Under the pieces are notes generated by a model. The model searched no databases and was not told where the DNA came from. It saw only the letters and a program-made list of their open reading frames with translations. Both the position numbers and the translations under genes were made by a program. Shown piece by piece: positions 16,801 through 29,500 of a stretch of 64,000 bases of DNA (positions are counted from its first letter, which is position 1; each line of letters begins with the position of its first letter). The DNA is from Utricularia gibba. Taxonomy: Eukaryota > Streptophyta > Magnoliopsida > Lamiales > Lentibulariaceae. The stretch covers positions 1,054,001-1,118,000 of the forward strand of contig CM007992.1 of the NCBI GenBank assembly GCA_002189035.1, written 5' to 3'.

Positions 16801-19538
16801 CCAGGAATACTATTTCCATTGCATGGCGGGTCGTGAGGGGTAATGGCATGCTTTTTTGCTCACTTTCATTTATCATCTTGATGATGATATGCCGAATTGG
16901 TCTACTCGTGCATTCAACTAAACTGCTGTGTTGTGCAAATATAGGTTAGTTGACACCGCAGTAAAAACATCTCGTAGTGGATATCTGCAAAGATGTCTTG
17001 TGAAAAATTTAGAGAGCCTCAAAATTTGTTATGATTATACTGTACGCGATGCTGATGGTTCCATCATCCAATTTTATTATGGTGAAGATGGCGTGGATCC
17101 GCACAAGACAAGTTTCTTGAAGAATTTCAAGGCGCTAGCAGATGTAATGTTCAGTATTCTTTATTTGGCTTGCATGGAAGCTATCTTTTGTTCATTATCT
17201 TCTTGAAAAAATGTATTCTTTTGCAGAATCAAGAGACTATACAAGAGAAATTTCAGAACAAGCATGAATTCGATTTTTATATTAAAAAGTTGCCTGATGG
17301 CCTTGAAGAAGAAGCAAGATCCTTTGCTAAAGAGGCGTATTGGTCAGGAAAACATGCATCTTCATCCCAGAATTTGCATAAAAGTCGTGGGAAAAGTAAA
17401 AAGCAGCTCATAGGCAAGCATAAGGCAACTACAAAGGATCATGACATATTCATGGAGCTCTTGGTGCAAAAATATTTGTCAAGTCTGGCACCAGCTGGAG
17501 AACCTGTGGGCGTCATTGCTGCTCAGTCCATTGGTGAACCATCGACCCAGATGACGTAAGAGTTACATTTCAATGTAAAGCAGTAAATTATCATGAATGC
17601 GTAGCTTTTATAAAATAAACAAGATTTTCTATTCTAAGCCTCTGTTGTTGATAAAAGGTGTTTAGAATGGAGTATTCCTGTGCCTAACCCATTGGTGTTC
17701 GACTTTAATTTATTTGATGTGCTCAACTCTTCATAATTTGGTTTTAATGCATTTTCAGGCTGAATACTTTTCATCTGGCTGGACGTGGTGAAATGAATGT
17801 TACTCTAGGTATTCCCCGCCTCCAGGAGATTCTGATGTCTGCATCAGAGGTAATTAGAACTCCTGTTGTGACCTGCCCTTTCTCACGATGGAGATCCAAG
17901 TAAGTTCCTGCATTTCATCTGCAACCATGCGAGTGATAAAAAATGTGAATACGTTTAGTCAATTCTGCAGCTTTTGAAGAGTTGGTATTCTTTTCCTGCA
18001 TTATGCAGTGATGTTCTGAATAATCCTTATCATCATAAATACTTAGCCTTCTGTGGATGACATTGCTGGTAATGCTTGTCTTTTCAGAGATGAGGCTGTG
18101 TCTGTTATTGCAAAACTGAAGAAGGTCACCATAGCGGATTTGGTAGATAGTATGCATGTTGAATTCTCCTTTCACGAGAAAGAAGTTGCTAGAATTTATA
18201 AACTCGAAATGGAGCTCAGAGACACAAAGTTTGTCTCATTGGGAGACCTGCGGGAGACGCTGAAGACCACTTTTATGAAGGAAATGGAGAATGCATTGGA
18301 AAATCACATAATATTTCTCTCCAAAATCAACCATATCAATAATGCCACCTCCGGTAGTTCCACAGTCGATGCGCCAAGCGATGGTGATGAAGATGAGTCT
18401 GGTGACCAACCACCAGAAGCGGAAGATGATGATGCGGATGATAATTCAGACAAGGGAGATGATCTTGGTTTAGACTCAGAGAAGAGAAGACAACAATCAA
18501 CGGATGAACTGGACTATGAGGACGCATGTGACACAGAGCTTGGAGAAACAGAATTATCCACAGGTGGAAAAGAGGAAAGCCAGGGAGACTTTGAGGATGA
18601 TGCTGATAATCAAGAAGGGGTTGAGGATGGGGATAGGAATGACGATGAGAACCTTGATGATGAAGATAACACTACAAATGATGAAGTCGACACAGATGTT
18701 GTACCGCAATCCGAAGAATTTATGCTCTATCCATCGGATGATAAACCAAGGCGCAGGGGTGTCTTCATGAAATTTTCTGACTGGTCCTTTGAAGTCCATT
18801 TCAAGCTAACCACCGAGCCGCATATACTCCTCACTCAGGTACCATCCATGTCTTGTGGTGCTCCTTTCAGCCTTCAGTTATGAAACCTTTTGGAGATGAA
18901 AATAATGCTGTTCCTTCTTGAACCTACAGATCGCTCAAAAAGCTGCGAAGAAGGTACTTGTCAAGAAGTGTGGCAAACTCAGCCAATGCAAGTTGGTTCA
19001 GCATGACCCGGATGAGAAAACAGTGATCTGGGACAACAAGAAAAAGCAAAAGGATAGTTCAGGCAGAAACGACGACGACGGCGACGAATCCGCTTACTGG
19101 GCAGTGAAAGCATCTGGATTAGACTTGAGGTCCTTCTGTGAAACGGCAGATGATCTAGACCTCAGTCGTCTCTACACAAACAACATCTACGGGATGCTTC
19201 AGATGTATGGTGTGGAAGCTGCCAGAGCAAGCATAATCCGAGAGATGAAGCATGTGTTCGACATATACGGAGTCAAGATCGACTACCGGCACCTGAGCTT
19301 GATCGCCGACCGCATGACGCACACTGGGGAGTATACATCGATGAGCAGACACGGATGCATTGCGCAATCCAATTCGCCGTTCCTCAAGATGTCGTTCGAA
19401 ACTGCATCGAAGTTCATTGTGGAAGCTGCAACATACGGGCTAACGGACACCTTGGAGACTCCATCTGCGAGGATTATATTGGGTCGCCCTGTGAATGTAG
19501 GTACTGGTTCATTCGACGTCATGGAAAATCTTGCATGA
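10854..19538 (+). CDS. NRPA1: DNA-directed RNA polymerase I largest subunit (internal frameshift)
   Basis: Catalytic subunit of Pol I (RPA190), which makes the rRNA precursor in the nucleolus. Twenty exons: 10854-11014, 11115-11274, 11393-11734, 12072-12272, 12348-12527, 12798-12960, 13200-13390, 13745-14005, 14483-14571, 14871-15018, 15158-15376, 15513-15809, 15901-16039, 16121-16338, 16638-16839, 16945-17143, 17227-17555, 17759-17899, 18088-18838, 18930-19538. About 1666 aa if one base is restored, the normal size. Seen: N-terminal zinc site [17 protein letters not shown], a second CRNCEARNP, catalytic NADFDGD (about aa 586-592, genome near 14880), bridge-helix region (exons 15-16), trigger-loop block [17 protein letters not shown] (end of exon 17 and exon 18), and a long acidic stretch at about aa 1308-1420. 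Exon 15 lacks one base (16800-16802), so the written sequence would stop at 16947. An upstream in-frame ATG at 10836 is possible; [10 protein letters not shown] is preferred. Confidence 0.96.
16800..16802 (+). other. Apparent 1-base loss in a C run, NRPA1 bridge-helix exon
   Basis: The sequence reads CGG CCC AGG AAT ACT ATT, giving RPRNTI. The family has [15 protein letters not shown], and that exact sequence is present one base out of register (CAG GAA TAC TAT TTC CAT TGC ATG GCG GGT CGT GAG). Exon 15 is 202 nt, one short of what the flanking exon phases require. Confidence 0.85.
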
Positions 19539-20260
19539 TTTGAGGTTGGTTTCATCAATTTTGGAGATGATGATGCTGCTGCTTCTTTATCTCTGAGGGT
19601 TTTTGTGCTCCCCCCTCGCTTCTTCTTCTGGGACATTTAATTGATTCATGCATCAAATTTATCGAACGAAGGAATATAACATTATGAAATGAAATGTATT
19701 ACAACAACTGTAGCCAAGCGGCTACATTTTATTTTTTTTGAACATTGGTGAATTCTCATATAATACACTATTTAGAAAAGTGGACACACGTGTATATGAT
19801 TATTTTCAATATTGATTTCTTGATTAGTCAAAATTTTTTAACTGAAGATGACCATTTTTATCACATAATTCAAAAGGGATGTTCAAATTTATAATACACC
19901 CCTCAAGTAATATCATCCAAAAGCAGTATTTTCTCAGTCCTGAGCCCTCAAAATAATGGAATACACAAATCCCCCTCAAATCTATCTATCTCAAAATGCC
20001 GTACAAATAACTTCAGAGCACAACTGAGGCGGTCGAATATACATTAGCTCATGTTCGTTCTAATGTTGTCTTGAAGAATGAGGAATAACTTTATGACATT
20101 TGTTACATGAAACGCGAGCCCACTTGCTCTGTTCTTTCATGTTCATGTAGTTGCAGTTTTCTATTTTTTTTTTTGTGTCTACAAATTACACTATTAAATT
20201 CTACCTTTTTTTTTCTATGGTGTTGGCGGCTGCGTGTGATGCCCAAGCTTGATGCCATCC
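19539..20260. other. Convergent intergenic region, NRPA1 and ABC1K3 3' ends
   Basis: The two genes point toward each other here. The stretch holds their 3' untranslated regions and AT-rich spacer with T tracts. No gene or RNA is recognised. Confidence 0.6.
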
Positions 20261-23200
20261 TCAGAGCAGTGTATCTCGTATAATTCTTGCTACTACTCGA
20301 GATGATAACCGCTGAAGTACTTCAGGAAGAATGGCGGAAAGCCCTGGCAACACTGGAACTAGCTCCCGGATCACACGGCTCACATCCACACCCTGAAAAC
20401 ACCAAAAGAACACCTATCAACAGCTCAGAATAAGCAGTTTTCGGTTCAACAGTGTTTCAACATAGATTTCTGTTGGTTTTTGCATGAGAATAGTGGCTTT
20501 GTTCCTCTGTTGACCGTTAAGATGATAGTGGAGAAGTGTGGAGAAAAACAGTAGGCAGGGTAAATTACCTGACTCCCTGAAGAGGCGGTTCCAGCAGCTA
20601 GGAACTCAATGATCTTCTGGACATTGTTGAGTATTTGTTTATCCTCCTCGGTGATCGTTGGAAGCAGAGCTGCTGTCCTAATAGGTCCCAAAGTAGGAAC
20701 CAAGCTGAAAACTGGGACTATGTTTCTAACTCCCAGAAAAGACAAAACCTGAACTAGTTGCTCCCTTGAGATGGCGTCTATTCCCTTCACGATCTGAGTT
20801 TAATCAGGATTCCAAAGATCAGCTGACAGAAAAAAAAAAAAGAGATATACAACTGAATCAAGGATATCAGAAACTGTACAGACCTCATCCAGAAGAAATT
20901 CTCGGAAAAAGTTGCCCTTATCAGATAGTAGAAATCCTAATGCTGCTCTAGTTTGAACCTTCTGTGTTCGAGAGCTGCTGGTGGTAAACATAGGGATCAA
21001 GTTAGTGTTCTGAGTTTGCAGAATTCCCAGCTCGGCCATTCTTCCATTCAGATCCTCTCCGCCACCACTCTTTGCTGCATCTATGAAGTTCTCAAAAGCT
21101 TGCATGACATCTATAAATCTTTCAGCATCAAATACACCATTTCTCCCATAAATTGTATATCGCAATGCATATCGTAAGCGTGGAGACTCATCCGTGAGTA
21201 GTCTCTTCAAAAAGAAAAAAGAATGCATCAGATATGAAATGTTGAGAAATGGACACTTTTATTTGCAAACTGTAAAGATGAGAGTTTCGAAGACAACTAC
21301 AAGAGGGGTGTGGCACCTGTGCAATATATGGATACGCTTCGTCTACAATAGCAAAATCAGGATTCCCGACCAAAGCAATACCCTCCAGCACTCCAATAGC
21401 TCTGATGATAAGTGCAAAATATGGTGGAATTCTGAAAGGGTAATCAAAAGTAATTTGTGCTAAATCCGATGCCAGCTCCTGGAAGTTAATATTTTTGGCT
21501 CCACCGCCTTCAAGGGCCTGATCAAAAACCTTGGCCAAAACTGGCAAGATAGGCTCCAAGTTAACTCCTTCAGGAATGAAACCAAGATTCACAAAGTCCT
21601 TTACAATAGCAGGATAATCTCGGTGAATAAGATGAGCAATGGCTTCAACCATTCCATACTTCTGATCATCTGTGAGTTTTGTTACCAAACCTGCATTTTG
21701 ACACACATTTTCAGCGTATATGGGAGCCTAAGAAAGTGATAAGGAAAGGAAAAAACAAAATAACAATATTCAGGTACATCACAGTGAGTATAAAAAGCGG
21801 CCTAAATCTCATCAACATAAAGATGATATACACAATAGCAAAAAAATTCTTAATGGTTACATTAGTTGTTCCCAGTGATGATGAGGATGTTAAGAAATTA
21901 TATTGTACAAAATAATGGAATATTGATAGGAACATGTTACCAAAATCCAGTATAGCCAGCTTCCCATCTGGAGTGCGAATCAGATTTCCAGGATGTGGAT
22001 CAGCATGAAAAAACCCCGTATCAAGCAGCTGCATGATGAAGTCTCAAACTTTGGAAAACTATGTCTAACAGCAGGAAAAAAAAAGAAAGAGAAAATGTCA
22101 CCCCAGTATTCTCTCTTAGGCAAAACTAATTCATTCATGATTATCTATGAATAATGCTTTTTATTACAACTTATATTTCAAATCCAATTCTAAGGTTAAA
22201 AATGACGGTAATGGATTACCTGCTTAAGATAGCATATAACTCCAACATTTACCAAAGTTCCTACATCATCTTCAGTACTCTGTGATAGCTTTACCCCATC
22301 AATCCACTGGGTTGTAAGAACTTTTCTCGCAGTGTATTTATTGTACGTCTTTGGCACAACAACCTAATTACATGTACCTCTGAGGATAAGTAAATTGTAG
22401 GAGACAAATCACAAATAAATATAAGAAAAAGGTGTATCACAAAAGAACACCTGTGGGAGGTCCCTCCTCATCATTTCAGCAAATAATGTTCCATGCTCTC
22501 CCTCCTTGACATAATCAAGCTCTTCAAAGAAACGGGCAGCCCATTCATCAACCAATCCAACAACATCAATAGAAATCTGGGGGAATTTTCGAAGAGCAAG
22601 ACCCAACTTCCGTATAATAAACAAGTCAATGGTTACTGTCTCAAGAACAAAAGGCCTCTGCACTTTAACAGCCACCAATTCCCCAGTCTCTTTTAGCCGA
22701 CCCTTATAGACTTGACCAAGAGAAGCTGCAGAGTTTTTTCACCAGGCATTAACGTATCTTGACTGACTTATGGATTCAGTCTCGACAAACTGAAATTCAT
22801 TGAGATTACCAGCAGCTATAGGGGAAGGAGAGAGTTCTGAATAGATGTTATACCACGGCTGTCCAAGCTCCTCCTCTATAAGAGCCATGGCCACATCATC
22901 AGGAAATGAAGGAACCTGAGAAAACACTGCGTTTTGAATTTATTGAAAACAGGATAGAGCTCTTTAAATTGTGAAGAACAGAAACTGTCGACACCTTATC
23001 ACAAAGCTTCTGTAGCTCAGTCATTGCTGCCGGAGATAGTATATCAGGTCGAATGCTCAATGCTTGCCCAAGTTTAATGTATGCAGGACCCAGGGAAGTG
23101 ACTATCTCCCTCAACTCAATGGCTCGTGCCACCTCATTCTGTAAAGAACAATATGAATCGGATTTCATGAAAGCCATGTTTAATATAGTGGTACTGAACT

Positions 23201-24424
23201 CCGCCATGGTGAGCTTTTATTGACCTCACCTCTTTCATCTTGTTTTTTATCAGATCCCAGGCTATACGGGACAGAAATCCTCCAGCAACAGATAATAATT
23301 GAATGATACGAGTTGCAACTGCACGGGGTCGTTTCCCCCAGTATGCAGCTATGCTTTCAGGATCATACACCAGTGGTAAAAACTCACTGCTCTCATCAAC
23401 CTGCAGAAGCCATGGTATGTGGCTAATTTACTTTTAGCATTACTAGGAACCTGGTATATCTTCAACATATTTGAATTTGGGTGCAGAAATACCAAGCCTC
23501 AGAAAACAAACAAGTTGTAGTAAGCCAGTAAAACAGAATCTACTGTAACTTACGAACCTCCACTAAACGGAGCTTGATGCTGTCATCAGCGAACAACGAG
23601 TCCTTCAAGTTTTGACCCCGAAGCCCTCTCATGAGAGTTGCCAATTGCTCGTTCTCTTCCATTTGTGCTCTCACCCTTTTTATCTCTTGTGAGACATCTT
23701 GCATTCTCTGGAACATGCAAAGATCAGATCATATGAGAATAAAAAAAGAACACATGGAACTCAAAGGAAGCTTAAAATTCAAGCATGGACGTTGGAGAGT
23801 CAACAATGATAGCCCGTACAAATCCAGCAGTCAATGTAGTTGGTTTCCCAATTATATATTATGTGATATCGTTGACATCCGGGGTTCTCTGAATGTTGCT
23901 TGAGCGCCAACCACTTATACTTATAATGATGGGAGTGATTGATGGGAATCCAACATTTAAACTTTCACAACTCAATCTCCAACTAGTCTTACGAACAAAA
24001 ATCATAACGGCATTTATTTTGCATCAAGCTTATCAAAAAATTTGACATTGTTTTTTTTTTCCAGAGAAATCGTTCATTTATCGACCCGTCAGAAAAATCC
24101 CCAAGAGATAAGAAAGAAATCATGTAGTCTAAAAATTCTGACAGTAACCAACACACTAAAGATCGAAGTAAAGAGAAAGCCCACAGTTGCGCCACCGTTG
24201 ACTGTGCTGTAGGAACTGGTTTTAGAGGAGGAGCCATTGATGAGCTTGGTATCCGGTGGTCTAGGCTCAGTAGCAACGCACTTAACGCCGGCGTTGAGGT
24301 TTCGAACAGTAGAAACATGTCCAGCAAAATGGCCACCATTTCTCGACTTGCTCTTCGATGAAACGGAGGAAATTGCCGGAAAACGGTTAAAAGGATCAAA
24401 TAGATGCGCGGCTGCTGCGTCCAT
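20261..24424 (-). CDS. ABC1K3: ABC1-family atypical kinase, chloroplast plastoglobule (ABC1K3)
   Basis: Member of the ADCK/UbiB-like kinases. Arabidopsis ABC1K3 is on plastoglobules and affects prenylquinone and tocopherol metabolism together with ABC1K1. Exons in gene order: 24424-24185 (donor uncertain), 23707-23558, 23400-23230, 23138-22995, 22915-22810, 22725-22451, 22363-22220, 22028-21941, 21690-21317, 21204-20884, 20793-20569, 20392-20261; about 789 aa. Diagnostic motifs: [16 protein letters not shown] (KxGQ, near aa 208), alanine-rich loop [15 protein letters not shown] (near 270), VAVKVQRP (lysine), [17 protein letters not shown] (near 418) and LAILDFG (near 437). The N-terminal 80 residues are Ser- and Ala-rich, a likely transit peptide. 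The end reads [12 protein letters not shown] as in ABC1K3. It shares a short divergent promoter with the metacaspase gene. An alternative ATG lies upstream at 24457. Confidence 0.95.
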
Positions 24425-24790
24425 GGCGGGAACAGCCAATCCGAAACAAAAACCCACTGGAAAGCGTTCGAGTCCACAAAAAGGAAATGGCTTTTACGTC
24501 AAGCTTCCACCTCCAAATGCAGAGCGCAGTGTACGGAAGCGGACGTGCGACGTTCTCAGCCGACCAAACCAGAGAGGCTTTAGTGGCGCGCTGACGAGCC
24601 ACTGGCGCCAAGGGAACCACGTGTTTTACTTGTGGACTCAGTTTTTTTCATTAATTTATTTTTATTTATTAATTACTGCAATCATATTCGTTGATAAAAG
24701 TACAAATAAATCGATTTTTAAAAAGTGAAGGGAAATCCATTATCCACTTCACTGTGTAGTGTGTACGCTCAATTTTCAACGGAGACGCTG
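24425..24790. promoter_or_regulatory. Divergent promoter between ABC1K3 and metacaspase, with G-box
   Basis: The 366 bp between two start codons facing away from each other must hold both promoters. A palindromic G-box CACGTG lies at 24618-24623, inside AACCACGTGTT. G-boxes bind bZIP and bHLH factors linked to light and ABA responses; its use here is inferred, not shown. Confidence 0.6.
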
Positions 24791-26114
24791 ATGGCGAGGA
24801 GGGCGGTTCTCATCGGCTGCAACTATCCGGGGACCAAGGCGGAGCTCCGAGGCTGCATCAACGACGTCCACCGCATGCACGCATGCCTCGTCCAGCGCTA
24901 CGGCTTCGCTGAGGAGGACATCAAGGTTCTGATCGACACCGACGAGTCCTATACGCAGCCAACAGGACGGAACATCCGTGCTGCTCTCGCCGATCTCGTC
25001 GGATCCGCAAGCCCTGGAGATTTTTTGTTCGTTCACTACAGTGGCCACGGCACGCGCCTCCCGGCGGAGAGCGGGGAGGACGATGACACAGGCTACGATG
25101 AGTGCATCGTTCCCACCGACATGAATCTCATCACCGGTAGGACTTTAACAACTGCCTGAGCGAGTCCTAGATTTATGGCATTCGCTATTTCGCGATCTGA
25201 ATTTGGGAATTTGTTTAGATGACGACTTCAGAGATCTTGTGGAGAAGGTGCCAGAAGGATGCCAGATCACGATTGTTTCCGATTCTTGTCACAGTGGAGG
25301 ACTGATCGATGAAGCTAAGGAGCAGATCGGTCATAGCACAAAGTCGACCGAAGTTGGAGGCGGTGGATCCACTTTCGGACTCGGTAACTTCCTTCGAAAA
25401 ACCGTCACCGACGCAATCGAATCTCGCGGAGTCCACATACCACCGGAACTGGGACTCGGCCACCACCACAGACGTCATCAGCAACAAGAACCCCAGGAGG
25501 AACAACTAGAAGGGCACCACATCAAGAACAAGTCTCTGCCACTATCAACCCTCATTGATTTACTCAAGCAAAAAACAGGTAAAGATGACATAGATGTCGG
25601 CAATGTGCGACCTACCCTTTTCGATGTATTTGGAGACGAAGCGAGCCCCAAGGTGAAGAAATTCATGAACCTCATCTTCAGCAAGCTACAAGGACAAGGC
25701 CAAGGAAGTGGCAGCGGGGGGATGATGGGGATGGTGGGTGGATTAGCTCTGCAGTTTTTGCAGAGCAAGCTGGAAGACAATGGTGGAGGTTACGTGAAAC
25801 CTGCAGTACAAACACCAGTTGGGAAGAAAGAAGAAGCATACGCTGGTGCAACAAAAAGGGGATTACCTGACTCTGGTGTCCTGATAAGTGGCTGCCAATC
25901 TGATCAAACATCAGCTGACGCAAAACCATCTGGCGGTGAAGCTTATGGGGCTCTGAGCAACGCAATTCAAACCATAATTGCAGAATCGGACGGGCAAGTA
26001 AGTAACCGAGAGCTGGTCAACAAGGCAAGGGAGCTGTTGAAGAACAAAGGTTTCAGTCAGCGACCGGGACTGTATTGCAGTGATAACTTCGTTGATTCTT
26101 CCTTTGTTTGCTGA
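24791..26114 (+). CDS. MC4: Type II metacaspase (MC4-like)
   Basis: Calcium-dependent cysteine protease that cleaves after Arg or Lys, involved in wound response and cell death. Two exons, 24791-25136 and 25219-26114, give 413 aa; the intron splits the codon of the first Asp in DDDFRDL. The p20 domain shows catalytic His86 in HYSGHG and Cys139 in SDSCHSGG, the positions I recall for Arabidopsis MC4. There is no N-terminal zinc-finger prodomain, and a long linker separates p20 from p10; these define type II. The linker contains a His/Gln/Glu-rich patch ([17 protein letters not shown]) before [17 protein letters not shown]. The p10 end has [16 protein letters not shown] and [21 protein letters not shown]. 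Its position beside FGT1 supports the MC4 assignment within the MC4-MC8 group. Confidence 0.95.
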
Positions 26115-26567
26115 GTGCCCTCGTCTCTCTCTATTGGTCTCACTCATTGGACTTCGGTTTGCTTTTTCTCCTAATTCTCCTGTTTGAGTGTTCGTGTGCA
26201 GTTGAGTTGTTTGCCTTCCCCTCGGCTCCCTTCGATTGCATGCTCTTTGGTGGATGTTTTCTCTTGTACAATACATGATCTATGAAACTGGTGAAAGGTA
26301 AACTAAACGTGACAGAGATACTCTCTTATGAACATCAAAAGAGCATCAAGCAATTGCCTGCATGCCTACAGAAACGCAGGTGTGTATGTACATAGCAGCA
26401 ATGGGAGGGATATGCCCAGAGAGCTACTACCCATTTCATGATAACAATAAGGAAGCTGCCGGTATAGCCAATGTAATCTAATCTAAACTAACCTAAGCTA
26501 CATTGGGACCGCAGCATTCGCATCAAAATATTCAAAATCCAACGCCATTTCCATTCACAGCTTTGGC
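26115..26567. other. Convergent intergenic region, metacaspase and FGT1 3' ends
   Basis: 3' untranslated sequence of both genes; nothing else is recognised. Confidence 0.6.
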
Positions 26568-29500
26568 TTAAGCGTGAGGTGTGATCTCTTGTTCATCTTG
26601 ACCCCATGATAAATCTGCCACCCGAAACGCCATTTTATCACACTTGGGCCATTTCGTTAATTAGTAGATAAGGTTGGCACAGAGAGGGCTAGAAAGTACC
26701 TTGCAGAACTGGTTTTACTGCCGCATTGGGAATATGAAGTCCGACGACTCGTTGATGGTCCGAGGTAGTTTCTATACGGATGACTCGTATCCTTCTATGG
26801 CTTTGGCGAACCTGCAACGAATCACTTGTAGGTTATACCAGCTACATGTATTCAGATTTCAGGTAACGGGAAAACAAATTGGTTTAGTCTGAATGCAACT
26901 GATTTCATGGATTAATGTGAAAGCAACTTGGTTTCAGTTTATGTTCAGTAGCAAAGTTTTAGCATCTCGGAACGGAAATGGAAAACAAGCATAAGGGGCA
27001 GAATTACCAGCTTCGAAAGCGCCTTTTCAATAGTACCCCACACAGGAAGGATGAGGCCACCCAAAACATTGACTTCTTGTAGTCTTCTGCCTACAGTACA
27101 GAAGCTCCCAACCTTGCAGTTTGGACCGTGCATACACTGCGTATTAAACCATGAATAAGCTATCCTGCAACATAATTGGAAAAAAACACATTGCACAAGC
27201 ATGTCTAAACTAATCAATAAAGCCTCGCCTAGATCCAGAGACCTGCAAGAATCTATCAACCATCACAAAACTTGTGAATGTATCATATATAGTACCACAA
27301 CCCATGTTGGAATGACTGGTTCGCAATGGTTCATATCGCAGCTTCTTTCCATACTACATATAACAATCTCCACCAACAACTTCTATCTGAAAAACAGCTC
27401 CCTACCTGCTTGGATGATACTTCATATTCATCTTCCCAACCACTTCGAGCCTTCTCAAGGGATGCTAGTTTTTTGTACTTGTCTTTTAGCTCTTCCAAGG
27501 GCAGCTCCCTAGTTATTGAAGGCAACATTAGAAGATCTGTACATCAAACTAACAGAAAAACAATCGAGATGTATATAGTATAGTATTTTTAACGCACCTG
27601 AATGACTCCCCAACTGTTGGCCGATATATCTTGTAGGACCCGGATGCAGAACTGAATTGGCCCAGCAAAGAAAACAAATAAAAATTAGTTACATACAGAC
27701 TTTTCACATTTCTTGCATATGGAGTGCAACATACAACAACAAATGCATATCTGAGAGGAAAACAAGGATCAGTATATGTGGAAAGCATAATCATCAGTCA
27801 GCTAGAAATGCAAGAAGTTATCTAACCAGATAATAAAAAATAAGAAAAGTTACAACACTCTGCTAGGAATCACGATACTGACATAGCCATCACATCTTTC
27901 TGGAGTACTAAGAATGGATAGAAAACAAGAACTATAGCATGCCCATCCGCAAGGAAAAACAAGCAAACAAGACACTTAAGTTCCAGGGAACAAGATCCAA
28001 TTAGAAGCATTGTTTCAATCCAAGTTAAATGCATAAGACCCGTACTTCTCAAAAGCTAAAATAAAGTGCCTTCTTCCCATCCATTCTCTCTTAGATTCGT
28101 AGAACCCGTTGTCACTTGAACAAGAGTCATCTTTCTGCTTCTCCTCCAGCATTGCTGATGCATACTAACAAAGCACAACAGCTGTCAAGCCTTACACTAG
28201 GCGATGGTCATTTTAATTGTTTGATAGGATGAAAAAATAGATATCCAAAGTGAACTAACAAGCTTACCTCCCAAGTAATTCCTCTATCCAACGAGAAAGT
28301 AAACAGCACAGTGGCTGCACCGGACAAGCTATCAACATGAACAGTCTGCATCATATGGATGTCAAATTAATTGTTTTGATTGTCAATTAATAAATAAACA
28401 GAGAATTTCAGAACCTTTGGCTTCCCCTGCATTCCTATGATGTTAGCTCTCATATCAACAATTCCTGAATCCAAATGTCCCTCAACACGTGCATTCTGCA
28501 TGAGAAGGTGGTGGATGTTTACAAACAATTCAAACAACCTGCAAGGCCATCAAATCTATTATCCCTAGTATCAACGAGACCAAAGACTAAAATACAACCA
28601 TTGATTAGGATACCTATTCTGGATCTCAGGTGGGAGTCCTAGAAGTCGGTTGAGAAACCGTCCTACATCATGCATGTCAGACTCAAGAATGCGGCCTGAG
28701 ATCTTTCCTGGATCTTTCCCATCACCTGGAGAGAACTCATGAATAAAAGACAAAAGGAAAAAGATTTAAGAATAATAAAATATCAAGGCCAATCACATAG
28801 GTATATTTTATTTAAATTACAAATATTTCACATTCAAAAACATAATTTGCATTTATTCGAACTCTAGAAGCATAATGATGTCAATGAAGGAACCCACAAA
28901 TTCATCAAAGTAAAATTGAAGTCGAAGTTCGGAAGATACTCCAGCCTACCAAGAACAGAATCTCTTATGATACCAACAGATACAAGGGCAGCCCTTCCCT
29001 TCACAAGGAAGTCTTCAATTGTCTCAGGTCTTTCAGATGAGCAACCTGGTGGATCAATTGGTAATGCTTCCTAATATTATAAGACAACACACAATGAGCT
29101 CGTTATAAAAAATAAAAAATTGCACGAAATTCATCACACAAGCACCTGCTCCATTATTCCCTTGTATAACATCATCAAGGATCTCTTTCCATATGTGCTA
29201 TCATAATTATAAGCACTCAGAGATGGTCCAGCCCTGTAAATACACGATACTGTAAGCTCACATGTAGGTAATGGGTAAAAACTCCAGAAATCCATCTCAA
29301 ATATACAGCCATACCTACGATCACCCTGGGTTAATGCTCCAAGGGACTCAAGTCTCCTGGCCACAATAGATGCGAATCGGCGTTCACCCCCAAGATTTGT
29401 AAAAAGCAACCTTCAATGAAAAATGATAGCTCATATGATAGTTTTTCCAAGACAATATACACAGGAGCACATCCCTGCACTATTATTAATAGATGTGTAA

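Noticed and set aside
18053-18883. 276-aa plus-strand open frame as a separate acidic protein gene
   Set aside because: It is exon 19 of NRPA1: phases join exons 18 and 20 and the flanks match Pol I.
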